This document shows positions 9,268 to 17,380 of a DNA stretch of 64,000 nt, piece by piece. Made by a program: the position numbers and the translations under genes. Numbering within the stretch: position 1 is the stretch's first letter; every line of letters starts with the position of its first letter. The notes below the pieces were generated by a model. That model saw nothing but the letters and a program-made list of their open reading frames with translations. It was not told the DNA's origin and searched no databases. The stretch comes from Oscillospiraceae bacterium (GTDB lineage: Bacteria; Bacillota; Clostridia; Oscillospirales; Acutalibacteraceae), in assembly GCA_022650485.1 (NCBI GenBank), contig JALCPP010000009.1, forward strand, positions 32,651 to 96,650, in the 5' to 3' direction.

Positions 9268-10317
9268 TTGAACCGTATTGACCTGAAATCAATGACGCTC
9301 AATGAAATAAAAGCGGCTTTTGCCGGTCAGCCGGCTTTTCGCGCACTGCAAGTGTACCACTGGCTTCACCGGGGCGTTTCTGATTTTGATGAAATGACGG
9401 ATTTACCCCAAAGCTTTCGTGCGCGGCTGGCGGATGAATATTACATAGCCGCCGCCAGGATCGAGCGAAAGTACTGCTCTAAGTTGGACGATACGGTCAA
9501 ATATCTGTTCCGTTTCAACGATGGGGAAATGGTCGAAGGCGTATTGATGAGCTATCATTACGGGCGGACCATTTGTATTTCTACACAGGTTGGCTGCAAA
9601 ATGAACTGTGCGTTTTGCGCGACCGGGAAGAGCGGCTTTTCCCGCAACTTAACCGCTTCTGAAATCCTTTCTCAGGTTCAGACTGCTCAGCTTGATTCAG
9701 GGGAGCGAATCTCCCACATCGTTTTGATGGGCATGGGGGAGCCGCTGGATAATTACGAAGCGGTGCTTCGCTTTTTAGACCTGGTTTCTTCAAAAGAGGG
9801 AATGAATCTGGGCATGAGGCACATTTCCCTGTCTACCTGTGGCATTGTAGATAAAATGTACGACCTTGCCGAAAAGAAATATCAGCTGACTCTCTCTGTT
9901 TCGCTGCATGCTCCCAACGACTTGATCCGTTCGCGGATTATGCCGGTAAACCATCGGTGGAATATGGAAGAACTGCTGCGGGCGTGCCGTTATTATGCCG
10001 AACGGACCGGGCGCCGCATTTCTTTTGAATATGCCATGATAGAAGGAGTCAACGACAGCGTGGAATGTGCGGCAGAGCTGGCCCGCAGGCTGCGGAAGAT
10101 CCTGTGCCATGTTAATCTGATTCCGGTTAATACGGTGGGCGGTTCCTCGTTTCGCAAAAGTTCCCGCGAACGGCTGCACCAATTTGAATCAACGTTGTTG
10201 AATCATGGAATTACCGTAACGGTACGGCGGACGCTGGGCGCAGACATACAGGCTTCCTGCGGCCAGTTAAAACGCAGATTCAAAGAGGAGGTGGCCAATG
10301 TTGGAAATATTCAGTAA
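9268..10317 (+). CDS. rlmN: 23S rRNA/tRNA adenine-C2 methyltransferase RlmN
   Basis: Radical-SAM enzyme that methylates C2 of A2503 in 23S rRNA and A37 in some tRNAs. The 4Fe-4S motif C-x3-C-x2-C (CKMNCAFC) is at about residues 110-117; the SAM-binding GMGEPLDN and the C-terminal catalytic cysteine region (RRTLGADIQASCGQL) are present. TTG start with TAGGAGGA upstream. The last 20 bases overlap the PP2C gene. Confidence 0.96.
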   Translation: MNRIDLKSMTLNEIKAAFAGQPAFRALQVYHWLHRGVSDFDEMTDLPQSFRARLADEYYIAAARIERKYCSKLDDTVKYLFRFNDGEMVEGVLMSYHYGRTICISTQVGCKMNCAFCATGKSGFSRNLTASEILSQVQTAQLDSGERISHIVLMGMGEPLDNYEAVLRFLDLVSSKEGMNLGMRHISLSTCGIVDKMYDLAEKKYQLTLSVSLHAPNDLIRSRIMPVNHRWNMEELLRACRYYAERTGRRISFEYAMIEGVNDSVECAAELARRLRKILCHVNLIPVNTVGGSSFRKSSRERLHQFESTLLNHGITVTVRRTLGADIQASCGQLKRRFKEEVANVGNIQ

Positions 10318-11029
10318 AAGTGATATTGGCCTTGTCAGAAAATCAAATGAGGATGCCTGCAAAAGCGGTATCCTTCCGGATGGTGCTGCCTGGGCGATTG
10401 TCTGCGACGGAATGGGCGGCGCAAACGGCGGAGATGTTGCCAGCCGGATTGCCGTCGATTTGATCTCTAAACAAATTTTATCCGGCTATGCGGATGAAAT
10501 TGGCGAAGAGGACCTTCAAAATTTGATTTCAGATGCAGTGCTGAATGCAAACGACGCGGTTCATGCCCGTGCGGGTGCCGATGAGACCTTAAACGGAATG
10601 GGAACCACGGTGGTGGTTGCTGTGGTTTCACACGGGGTGGCACACATTGCACACGCGGGCGACAGCCGCGCCTATCTGATTCAGCAGAATGGAATTCACC
10701 AACTGACCACCGATCACTCCATGGTTCAGGAAATGGTTGATCATGGTGATCTAACCGCTCAGGAAGCCAAGAAACATCCTCAGAAAAATGTGATTACCCG
10801 TGCGCTGGGTGTGGACACCTTTCTTCAGGTGGATTATTGCAAAGCGCCTTTCCCTGCCGGCAGCCGCCTTTTAATCTGTACGGACGGACTGACAAATTAT
10901 GTAGATGAGGAACAGATATTTCTTCTTGCAAAAGAAATGGATGCGGAAAGATTGACAGACCGGCTGGTCGCTTTTGCCAAACAGGCTGGTGGAAGTGACA
11001 ATATTACGGTAACCGTCATCGAAAACTGA
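10298..11029 (+). CDS. prpC: PP2C-type Ser/Thr phosphatase (PrpC/Stp)
   Basis: Metal-dependent protein phosphatase that opposes the PrkC kinase encoded next. PP2C motifs with metal-binding aspartates are visible: RKSNEDA, CDGMGGANGG, HAGDSRAYL, CTDGLTNYV and GGSDNITV. Length of 243 residues is typical for the bacterial minimal form. Start ATG is preceded by AGGAGG and lies inside the end of rlmN. Phosphatase-kinase-rsgA order is the conserved Firmicutes arrangement. Confidence 0.96.
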   Translation: MLEIFSKSDIGLVRKSNEDACKSGILPDGAAWAIVCDGMGGANGGDVASRIAVDLISKQILSGYADEIGEEDLQNLISDAVLNANDAVHARAGADETLNGMGTTVVVAVVSHGVAHIAHAGDSRAYLIQQNGIHQLTTDHSMVQEMVDHGDLTAQEAKKHPQKNVITRALGVDTFLQVDYCKAPFPAGSRLLICTDGLTNYVDEEQIFLLAKEMDAERLTDRLVAFAKQAGGSDNITVTVIEN

Positions 11030-11049
11030 GCCGTTAAGGAGTGGATTGC

Positions 11050-13074
11050 ATGGATAGATATACCGGCAAGCGGCTTGACGGCCGCTACGAAATACATGAA
11101 CTTGTCGGCGTTGGAGGAATGGCAGTCGTTTACCGTGCCTATGACACAATTGACGACCGTGCGGTTGCGATTAAGATCCTGAAAGATGAGTTCCTGGGCA
11201 ACGAGGATTTTATCCGGCGGTTTAAAAATGAATCCAAGGCGATTGCGGTTTTGTCGCATCCCAATATTGTCAAAGTGTTTGATGTCAGCTTTGGTGACAG
11301 GATTCAATATATTGTTGAGGAATATATTGATGGTATTACCCTGAAAGAATATCTGGACCAGCAAAAGCGAATTAAATGGAAAGAAGCCATTCATTTTACC
11401 GTTCAAATTCTGCGTGCCCTTCAGCATGCGCACGAAAAGGGGATTGTCCACCGCGATATTAAACCCCAGAATATTATGCTGCTTCAGGACGGGACCATTA
11501 AGGTGACCGATTTTGGCATTGCACGCTTTTCTCACAGCGAGACCCGTACCATGACGGATAAGGCGATTGGTTCCGTTCATTACATTGCACCCGAACAGGC
11601 GCGGGGCGATTTGACCGATGAGAAAACGGATATTTATTCCGTGGGCGTTATGCTGTATGAAATGCTGACCGGTCAGCTTCCCTTTGAGGCGGATAATGCC
11701 GTTTCCGTTGCGATTATGCAGCTGCAGACAGACCCGAAGCCACTGCGTGAACTGAATTCTTCCATTCCGGAAGGGCTGGAGGAAATTACGCTGAAGGCCA
11801 TGCAGAAGAATCCGGAGCGCCGGTATCAGTCCGCGGCAGAGATGCTGCGGGATATTGAAGTCTTTCGGCGGAACCCAAGTACAAAATTTCAGTATAAATA
11901 TTTCATCGATGAGAAACCGACGAAATATATTGACGCGATTAATTCTGTGAAAAACAATGAGCAGCCGGGGTACAACGATAACTATGATTATGAGGAAGAA
12001 CTGGAAGAGGAACCGGTTCGAAAGAAAAAGCCGGTTGCGGTTTTGGTGATTGCCGGCATTGCCGTTGCATTTTTGATTGTAACGCTCAGTTTTGGTGTTG
12101 CGGCCTTGATCCATAATATGAATCAAGGCCCGGGGGATGTCACACTTCCAAATTATGTAAACAAGAATATCGATGATGTAAAAAATTCCATTGACACGGG
12201 CGCGACCTACCACTTTGAATTTAAGGAAGAGCAGAAAAGCGACCCGGATGCACAAGAGGGAACCATTTTGGAGCAGCTGCCGAAGGCTGGAACTACAGTG
12301 AAAGAAAACGCAGTGATAACGTTGACTGTAAGCAGCGGAGGTAAAGCATTGACGCTACAGGATTATGCCGGCAGTTCGCAGGCGGATGTTGAGGCCGCGC
12401 TGACCAGACTGGGGCTTGAGTATAAAGTGCAGATGGTTACCAGCGACACGGTCGATAAAGGAACTGTCGTTCGTACGGATCCGCCGGCAGGCACAGAAGT
12501 AACCGCCGGAAAAAATGTCATATATCTTTATGTCAGTTCCGGAAAAGAGATTAAAAAGGTTGCGGTTCCGAATGTGGCGGGCAGCACATTGGAAGAAGCC
12601 AGAACGACAATTCAGAGTGTTGGCCTGACGGTTGGAAAAGAAACGCAGCAGGCAAGCGATCAGCCGGAGGGAACCGTACTTGAAACCGATCCGCTCAATG
12701 GGGTGAAAGTTGATGAAGGAACGGCTGTCAATCTGGTAATCAGTTCCGGACCGGCGCAAAAAATCATTACCATTTATGTGCAGCTTCCGAAAAATGTAAC
12801 GCATGACATTGTTTTAAAAGGTTATGTGGGGAATAACCTGAGCGTGACCAAAACGGTGAATCCATCCTACAATGATGTGTGCGAATTGAAGTTTACCGGC
12901 GATAAGGGGACTCAGACTTTAACCATTGCTTTGGATGACGAAAAATACAATATTTATTCTTTGAACTTTGATGTGGGAGAAGGAAAGCTGCAATGGTCCA
13001 CCGCTTATGTGGAACCGGACTCCGATTCTTCCGAAGACAGTCCGGCATCCGGGCAGGTATCGCCGAATGATTGA
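11050..13074 (+). CDS. prkC: PASTA-domain Ser/Thr protein kinase PrkC
   Basis: Membrane kinase that senses muropeptides/lipid II and controls cell wall growth and spore germination. Cytoplasmic kinase domain at about residues 10-270 (glycine loop GVGGMAVVYRA, catalytic HRDIKPQN, DFGIARF, APEQARG). A linker rich in E and K leads to one transmembrane helix at about 330-355, then three extracellular PASTA repeats (about 360-565) and a further ~100-residue extracellular tail of unknown fold ending in a D/S-rich segment. ATG 11050 is preferred to GTG 11041, because AAGGAG at 11036-11041 overlaps that GTG. Confidence 0.96.
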   Translation: MDRYTGKRLDGRYEIHELVGVGGMAVVYRAYDTIDDRAVAIKILKDEFLGNEDFIRRFKNESKAIAVLSHPNIVKVFDVSFGDRIQYIVEEYIDGITLKEYLDQQKRIKWKEAIHFTVQILRALQHAHEKGIVHRDIKPQNIMLLQDGTIKVTDFGIARFSHSETRTMTDKAIGSVHYIAPEQARGDLTDEKTDIYSVGVMLYEMLTGQLPFEADNAVSVAIMQLQTDPKPLRELNSSIPEGLEEITLKAMQKNPERRYQSAAEMLRDIEVFRRNPSTKFQYKYFIDEKPTKYIDAINSVKNNEQPGYNDNYDYEEELEEEPVRKKKPVAVLVIAGIAVAFLIVTLSFGVAALIHNMNQGPGDVTLPNYVNKNIDDVKNSIDTGATYHFEFKEEQKSDPDAQEGTILEQLPKAGTTVKENAVITLTVSSGGKALTLQDYAGSSQADVEAALTRLGLEYKVQMVTSDTVDKGTVVRTDPPAGTEVTAGKNVIYLYVSSGKEIKKVAVPNVAGSTLEEARTTIQSVGLTVGKETQQASDQPEGTVLETDPLNGVKVDEGTAVNLVISSGPAQKIITIYVQLPKNVTHDIVLKGYVGNNLSVTKTVNPSYNDVCELKFTGDKGTQTLTIALDDEKYNIYSLNFDVGEGKLQWSTAYVEPDSDSSEDSPASGQVSPND

Positions 13075-13960
13075 TAGAATGATTCAGGGATTGATTTTGC
13101 AGGGAATCGGCGGTTTTTATTCGGTGGAGACCGCCGATCGGGTGTATGAGTGCCGTGCCAGGGGAATCTTTCGTAAAAACAAGGTGACGCCGCTTGCGGG
13201 GGATTTCGTTCGTATTTCCGCAGAGCCGGATGGTACCGGAACCGTCGATGAAATACTGCCGCGCAGGAACTGCCTGCTTCGCCCCCCGGTTGCCAATTTG
13301 GATCAGCTGGTGATTGTTGTTTCTGCCTGCGAGCCGTCGCCGAATCTGCTGAATACGGACCGCGTGATTGCCGCGGCGCTCGACAAGGGGATTGAGCCGG
13401 TTCTTGTATTTTCAAAGACGGACCTGATGCCGGTGAGAGCACTGGAAGAGATTTATGCCAATACCGGAATACGCCGGTTCAGCATTTCCTGTGAAACCGG
13501 GGAGGGTGTGCAGGGGGTACTGCAGATTCTGGCGGGAAAAACGACAGCCTTTACAGGAAATTCCGGTGTTGGAAAATCCACTCTTTTAAACAGCATGTTC
13601 CGTGGGCTGGATCTTCAAACCGGGGAAATCAGTCACAAACTTGGCAGGGGACGTCACACGACACGGAAAGTACAGCTTTTAAAATTGGACGGCGGCGGAT
13701 ATGTGGCGGATACCCCCGGGTTTTCTTCCATTACGCTGGAAAAAAGCGATCGCATTTCCAAAGAAAATCTGCCGCTTTGTTTTCCGGAATTTCTCCCTTA
13801 TTTACAGCAGTGCCGTTTTACGTCCTGCTCCCATACCTGCGAAAAAGGCTGCGCTGTGCTGCAGGCGGTCAGGGATGGGAAGATCAGTGAATCAAGGCAC
13901 GAAAGCTATACGGCAATGTATCGGGAAATGGATGGGATCAGGGAATGGAACAAAAAGTAA
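13067..13960 (+). CDS. rsgA: Ribosome small-subunit biogenesis GTPase RsgA
   Basis: Circularly permuted GTPase that checks late 30S subunit maturation. OB-fold N-terminal domain, then permuted G motifs: FSKTDL (G4), GNSGVGKST (G1) and DTPGF (G3), then a C-terminal zinc site (C-x4-C-x-H-x5-C, CRFTSCSHTCEKGC). About 297 residues. The start chosen overlaps the end of prkC by 8 bases; an open frame continues further upstream but the OB domain begins with GLILQGIGGFY right after this start. Confidence 0.95.
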   Translation: MIDRMIQGLILQGIGGFYSVETADRVYECRARGIFRKNKVTPLAGDFVRISAEPDGTGTVDEILPRRNCLLRPPVANLDQLVIVVSACEPSPNLLNTDRVIAAALDKGIEPVLVFSKTDLMPVRALEEIYANTGIRRFSISCETGEGVQGVLQILAGKTTAFTGNSGVGKSTLLNSMFRGLDLQTGEISHKLGRGRHTTRKVQLLKLDGGGYVADTPGFSSITLEKSDRISKENLPLCFPEFLPYLQQCRFTSCSHTCEKGCAVLQAVRDGKISESRHESYTAMYREMDGIREWNKK

Positions 13961-14580
13961 CATGTATGGTGATCGGCTCTGTGCCGATGCAAAAAAATAT
14001 AATTTTTAATGAATACAAAAAAGAAAACTGCTATGTAATTTGTGCCGACGGCGGCCTGGATAATGCAAATCGGTTTCAGATCAGCCCGGACTTGCTGATC
14101 GGGGATTTTGACTCTTACCGCGGTGAACTGCCCGGTGGGGTGGAAACAATCCGGCTGAAAGTGGAAAAGGATGAAACCGATACTCTTGCGGCTGTGAAGG
14201 AAGGGATTCGCCGTGGCTTTCGCAGCTTTGTGCTGTTTGGGGAATTGGGCGGTGAGCGGTTCGACCATTCCTACGGGAATCTCTGCGTTCTTCAATATCT
14301 GTGCCATCAGGGGTGTAAGGCAGTGCTGATTGGGGAAAACTGCAGGCTGTTTTTGCTTTCAGGTGGAAGACTGAGCTTGAATGGCATGAAGGGCTCCACG
14401 GTTTCGGTTTTTCCGTTTGGATGTTCCGCCTGCCGGGTCAGTTATATCGGTATGAAATATCCGTTGACAAAAACAGTCCTTCATTCGGACAATCCTCTCG
14501 GCGTCAGCAACCGCATTGAAGCCGAAGAAGCTCGTATTGCCATTCACGATGGCGATGCTTTGATTATTATTCAGGCCTAA
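13945..14580 (+). CDS. thiN: Thiamine pyrophosphokinase
   Basis: Transfers pyrophosphate from ATP to thiamine, giving the cofactor thiamine diphosphate. Conserved CADGGLDNA, DLLIGDFDS and KDETDTLAA motifs, plus GELGGERFDH, match the TPK catalytic domain; the C-terminal thiamine-binding domain is complete. 211 residues. It overlaps rsgA by 16 bases and ends the long housekeeping operon. No TPP riboswitch is seen. Confidence 0.94.
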   Translation: MEQKVTCMVIGSVPMQKNIIFNEYKKENCYVICADGGLDNANRFQISPDLLIGDFDSYRGELPGGVETIRLKVEKDETDTLAAVKEGIRRGFRSFVLFGELGGERFDHSYGNLCVLQYLCHQGCKAVLIGENCRLFLLSGGRLSLNGMKGSTVSVFPFGCSACRVSYIGMKYPLTKTVLHSDNPLGVSNRIEAEEARIAIHDGDALIIIQA

Positions 14581-14658
14581 ATTTCTTTTATGCACACATT
14601 TCCCGCCGCTGTATATACTGTAATTAGAACATAAAAACTGCGGCGGGGCGGTGAGTAT

Positions 14659-14820
14659 ATGGGAGGCAGGCATAAGGGCAACACAAAATGCTGGTCGCGC
14701 TACATTGTGGCATTTGGCCTTGGTTTACTTCTTTCCTGCTTTTGCCCCATGGGTTTGATTATGTTTTTAGCGTCCATTATCATCATTGCGTTGGGCGTCG
14801 CACTTTTTAAAGGGTGCTGA
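14659..14820 (+). CDS. Small membrane protein upstream of spoVM
   Basis: A 53-residue ORF. A polar basic N-terminus (GGRHKGNTKCWSRY) is followed by about 35 strongly hydrophobic residues that can form one long or two short membrane helices, ending FKGC. The ribosome site GGGGCGGTGAG is a few bases upstream of ATG. It lies 25 bases before spoVM and probably shares its transcript. An inverted repeat (CCCGCCGC 14602-14609 with GCGGCGGG 14640-14647) just precedes it. I do not recognise a named family; a sporulation role is only suggested by position. Confidence 0.65.
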   Translation: MGGRHKGNTKCWSRYIVAFGLGLLLSCFCPMGLIMFLASIIIIALGVALFKGC

Positions 14821-14845
14821 ACATAATTCCGGGAGGGATACATCG

Positions 14846-14926
14846 ATGAAGATTGTTGTTGTACACAGTTCGAAATTTTGGAGCTTTTTGCTGCGCAGGA
14901 TGTTCAATATCAAAAAGGAACAATAG
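14846..14926 (+). CDS. spoVM: Stage V sporulation protein SpoVM
   Basis: A 26-residue peptide, exactly the length of Bacillus subtilis SpoVM, the amphipathic helix that recognises the convex forespore membrane and anchors SpoIVA for coat assembly. The sequence MKIVVVHSSKFWSFLLRR is followed by MFNIKKEQ: a short beta-like N-terminus, K/F/W/L amphipathic helix and basic end. GGGAGGG lies 9 nt before ATG. In many Clostridia spoVM follows the prkC-rsgA-thiN run, as here. It is too short for usual gene callers. This shows the organism forms spores or descends from spore formers. Confidence 0.85.
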   Translation: MKIVVVHSSKFWSFLLRRMFNIKKEQ

Positions 14927-14977
14927 CGGATTGGTTTCCCAAAATAGCGAATGAATCTGCCGGAAAAGTTATAGTGG

Positions 14978-15021
14978 AACCCCCGTCTTTCGTCTGGGAC
15001 GAAAGACGGGGGTTCTTTTTG
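14978..15021 (+). terminator. Strong terminator after spoVM
   Basis: A perfect 17-bp stem (left arm 14978-14994, right arm 14998-15014) with a 3-nt loop is followed by CTTTTT. It ends the transcript containing spoVM. Confidence 0.93.
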
Positions 15022-15060
15022 TGGCGACGGCAAAATGTGGGTGCGTTCTTTATTGTTTCA

Positions 15061-15222
15061 TTACCGCGGACGTCTGGGGGGAGGTCCGGGAGGCGGAGGC
15101 CCCGGCGGCCTGGCTGGACGGGGCGGTCTGGGTGGACGCGGTCCGGGCCGGCATGGCCGTCTGGGGCACCAGGGGGCAGCCGGCCACCACTGGCAGAACG
15201 GCGACGGGCATCTTCTTGGCAT
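15061..15222 (-). CDS. Small Pro/Arg/Trp/Cys-rich protein
   Basis: A 53-residue minus-strand ORF. The start ATG (15220-15222) has an excellent ribosome site, GAGGAG, 9 nt upstream, which no plus-strand ORF here has. The product starts MPRRCPSPFCQWWPAAPWCP and continues as an Arg/Pro-rich tail (RPPRPPRP, GPPPPGPPP). It has four cysteines (5, 10, 19, 24), three tryptophans and no acidic residue. Composition resembles proline-arginine-rich spore-coat or antimicrobial peptides, but I recognise no family. The plus strand of the same bases reads as a glycine-rich ORF, which I regard as its shadow. Local G+C is much higher than in the surroundings. Confidence 0.6.
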   Translation of the reverse strand: MPRRCPSPFCQWWPAAPWCPRRPCRPGPRPPRPPRPARPPGPPPPGPPPRRPR

Positions 15223-15433
15223 AATTTACATCTCCTCTTTCTTAACTTATGCGCGAACGGCATATTTGGGCATAAACCGAAGCAAAAAAGAATTCCAACC
15301 ACAGGTCATATCAGAAGAAGAGGCAATTTCCGGCAATGAACTGCTTCTTTGGAAAAATATGAGAATCTAATCAGTATAAAAATGATTGATCCGCAAAAAC
15401 TATTCTGCAAATAACATGTTGTGGCAGGCTGAT

Positions 15434-16555
15434 ATGATTGCACTTTTAAAAAATGTGGAATGTTATTGTCCGCGGTATGTGGGCCAAAGAGATATTGTCA
15501 TTGCAAACAGTAAAATAGAACGTATTGATCCGGCGGGAAAGTGGGGTAACTGCGCTCTTTTCGACCGGATCATTGACTGTGACGGGCTCATAGCTTTGCC
15601 CGGCCTGATCGACCAGCATGTTCATTTGGTGGGGGGAGGCGGGGAACATGGATTTTCCAGCCGAATCAGTGATATAGCCCCCGACGATATTTTTTTGGCC
15701 GGTGTGACCACAGTGGTTGGGCTGCTTGGGTTCGACAGTTATACAAAAAATCCCGCCAATCTTTTTGCAAAGGCCAAAAGCCTGAAAAAAGCGGGGCTGA
15801 CGGCTTATATTTATTCAGGCAGTTATACGTTTCCCATGGCGTCCCTGACTCACAGCATTTTATGGGATTTGATTTTGGTGGATGAAGTGATTGGGGTGGG
15901 AGAAGTCGCGATTGCCGACCATCGTTCCTCTCAGCCGAGTGTTTTACAGCTGGCGGAGCTTGCCGGTGCTGTTCATGCGGGCGGCATGATTGCCGGCAAG
16001 GCGGGGGTGGTCCATATCCATCTGGGGGATGGAAAAAAGGGAATGCGGTTGCTGCTGGATGTTCTTGAGCAGACAGATCTGCCGCTGAAGATGTTTGTTC
16101 CAACCCATGTCAACCGACGGCCGGAGCTGTTTTGGCAGGCAATGCAATACTGTAAGGAAGGTGGAAATATCGACTTGACGGCAGGGGAAACCTATGGAAT
16201 TCCCGCCCCTGACGCGATAGAGATGATTGTGAAAAACGGAATGGACCTTTCGCGGGTTACAGTCAGTTCCGATTCCAATGGGAGCATTCCTACCGGAGGA
16301 GTAGGAAAGATTCAAGAATTATATGATGATATCCGCAACTGCGTTCTCAAAAAGGGAATCTGTCCGGAAACCGCTTTTGGTCTGGTAACTGAAAATGTGG
16401 CGAAAGAGCTTGGACTATTCCCGCGGAAAGGTGTGCTTCGAGCGGGCGCGGATGCCGATATTGCTCTTTTAGACCGCGGCTATCATTTAGAAAAACTGTT
16501 TTGCATGGGCAGACAGATGGTGGAGGACGGGCGGTGTGTCCGTCCGGAGGAGTGA
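15434..16555 (+). CDS. iadA: Isoaspartyl dipeptidase
   Basis: Amidohydrolase-superfamily metalloenzyme that cleaves beta-aspartyl dipeptides such as beta-Asp-Arg, the product of cyanophycinase. Metal motif HVHLVGGGGE (HxH) at about residue 65, later metal histidines in HIHLGDG and FVPTHVNR, and the SSDSNGS motif with the catalytic aspartate are present. About 373 residues. ATG 15434 matches the family N-terminus (MIALLKN...); upstream ATG 15416 is also possible. It is followed closely by cphB and cphA, so the dipeptide from cyanophycin is probably its real substrate. Confidence 0.9.
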   Translation: MIALLKNVECYCPRYVGQRDIVIANSKIERIDPAGKWGNCALFDRIIDCDGLIALPGLIDQHVHLVGGGGEHGFSSRISDIAPDDIFLAGVTTVVGLLGFDSYTKNPANLFAKAKSLKKAGLTAYIYSGSYTFPMASLTHSILWDLILVDEVIGVGEVAIADHRSSQPSVLQLAELAGAVHAGGMIAGKAGVVHIHLGDGKKGMRLLLDVLEQTDLPLKMFVPTHVNRRPELFWQAMQYCKEGGNIDLTAGETYGIPAPDAIEMIVKNGMDLSRVTVSSDSNGSIPTGGVGKIQELYDDIRNCVLKKGICPETAFGLVTENVAKELGLFPRKGVLRAGADADIALLDRGYHLEKLFCMGRQMVEDGRCVRPEE

Positions 16556-16561
16556 GCATAA

Positions 16562-17380
16562 TTGCAGGATTTTCCAAAGGGATATCTTATTATTATTGGA
16601 GGCGCTGAGGATAAAACGGGGGAAAGCGTCATTTTGCGCCGGGCTTCAGAGATGCTGTCCGGGCCGGACTGGCTGACGGTGCTGACTACGGCAACGGAAC
16701 AGCCACAGGCGGCGGGGCGGAAGTATCGTGAGGTTTTCACCGGACTTGGAGTAAAAAACATCAGGGTGCTGGATATCAGTAACCGCGAACAGGCGGAAGA
16801 CCCTGAAAACGGAACTGCAATCGCAAAATCAAAATGCGTTTTCTTTACCGGCGGCGACCAGCTTCGAATTACCAGTATTCTTGGGGGCACACGGGTGAAT
16901 GCGGAGCTGAAAAATCTTTATCACGGCGGGGGAATCGTTATGGGGACCAGCGCCGGTGCGTCTGCGATGACCTCCACAATGGTGGTGCAGGGAAACGACA
17001 ATGAACCGGCGCGGAAATGTACGCTGAAAATGGCTCCTGGGCTTGGACTGTTGGGAGGTGTGATGGTTGACCAGCATTTTGACCAGCGCGGCCGTTTCGG
17101 CAGACTGCTGTGCGGAATTGCCGAAAATCCGGATGTTCTTGGCGTGGGAATTGATGAAGATACGGCGATTAAGCTTTACCCTGATCAACATTTTGAAGTC
17201 ATCGGTTCCAACGCCGTAACCATATTGGACGGAAAAACCATTCAAAGTTCCAATGTTTCAGAATTGAATCAAAATGAACTCCTGATGATTACGGGCGTTA
17301 CGGTGCATACGCTGCCCACAGGTTATGGCTTTGAACTGAAAAACAGAAAGGTTTTGCGACTGAATGATGGAAAGCAATAA
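16562..17380 (+). CDS. cphB: Cyanophycinase
   Basis: Serine peptidase of family S51 that releases beta-Asp-Arg dipeptides from cyanophycin. IIGGAEDK near the N-terminus, FTGGDQLR, and the nucleophile motif GTSAGASAM (about residue 128-136) are characteristic, followed by DQHFDQRGRFGRL. 272 residues, the usual length. TTG start with GGAGG 11 nt upstream. It lies 6 nt after iadA and overlaps cphA by 17 bases. Confidence 0.94.
   Translation: MQDFPKGYLIIIGGAEDKTGESVILRRASEMLSGPDWLTVLTTATEQPQAAGRKYREVFTGLGVKNIRVLDISNREQAEDPENGTAIAKSKCVFFTGGDQLRITSILGGTRVNAELKNLYHGGGIVMGTSAGASAMTSTMVVQGNDNEPARKCTLKMAPGLGLLGGVMVDQHFDQRGRFGRLLCGIAENPDVLGVGIDEDTAIKLYPDQHFEVIGSNAVTILDGKTIQSSNVSELNQNELLMITGVTVHTLPTGYGFELKNRKVLRLNDGKQ

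Noticed and set aside
13960..14600. TPP riboswitch controlling thiN
   Set aside because: thiN overlaps rsgA and lies inside a long operon; no thi-box sequence is present.
15035..15370. Plus-strand glycine-rich ORF (111 codons)
   Set aside because: No ribosome site. Its Gly/Arg-rich part is the complement of the Pro/Arg codons of the minus-strand gene at 15061-15222, which has an ideal ribosome site.
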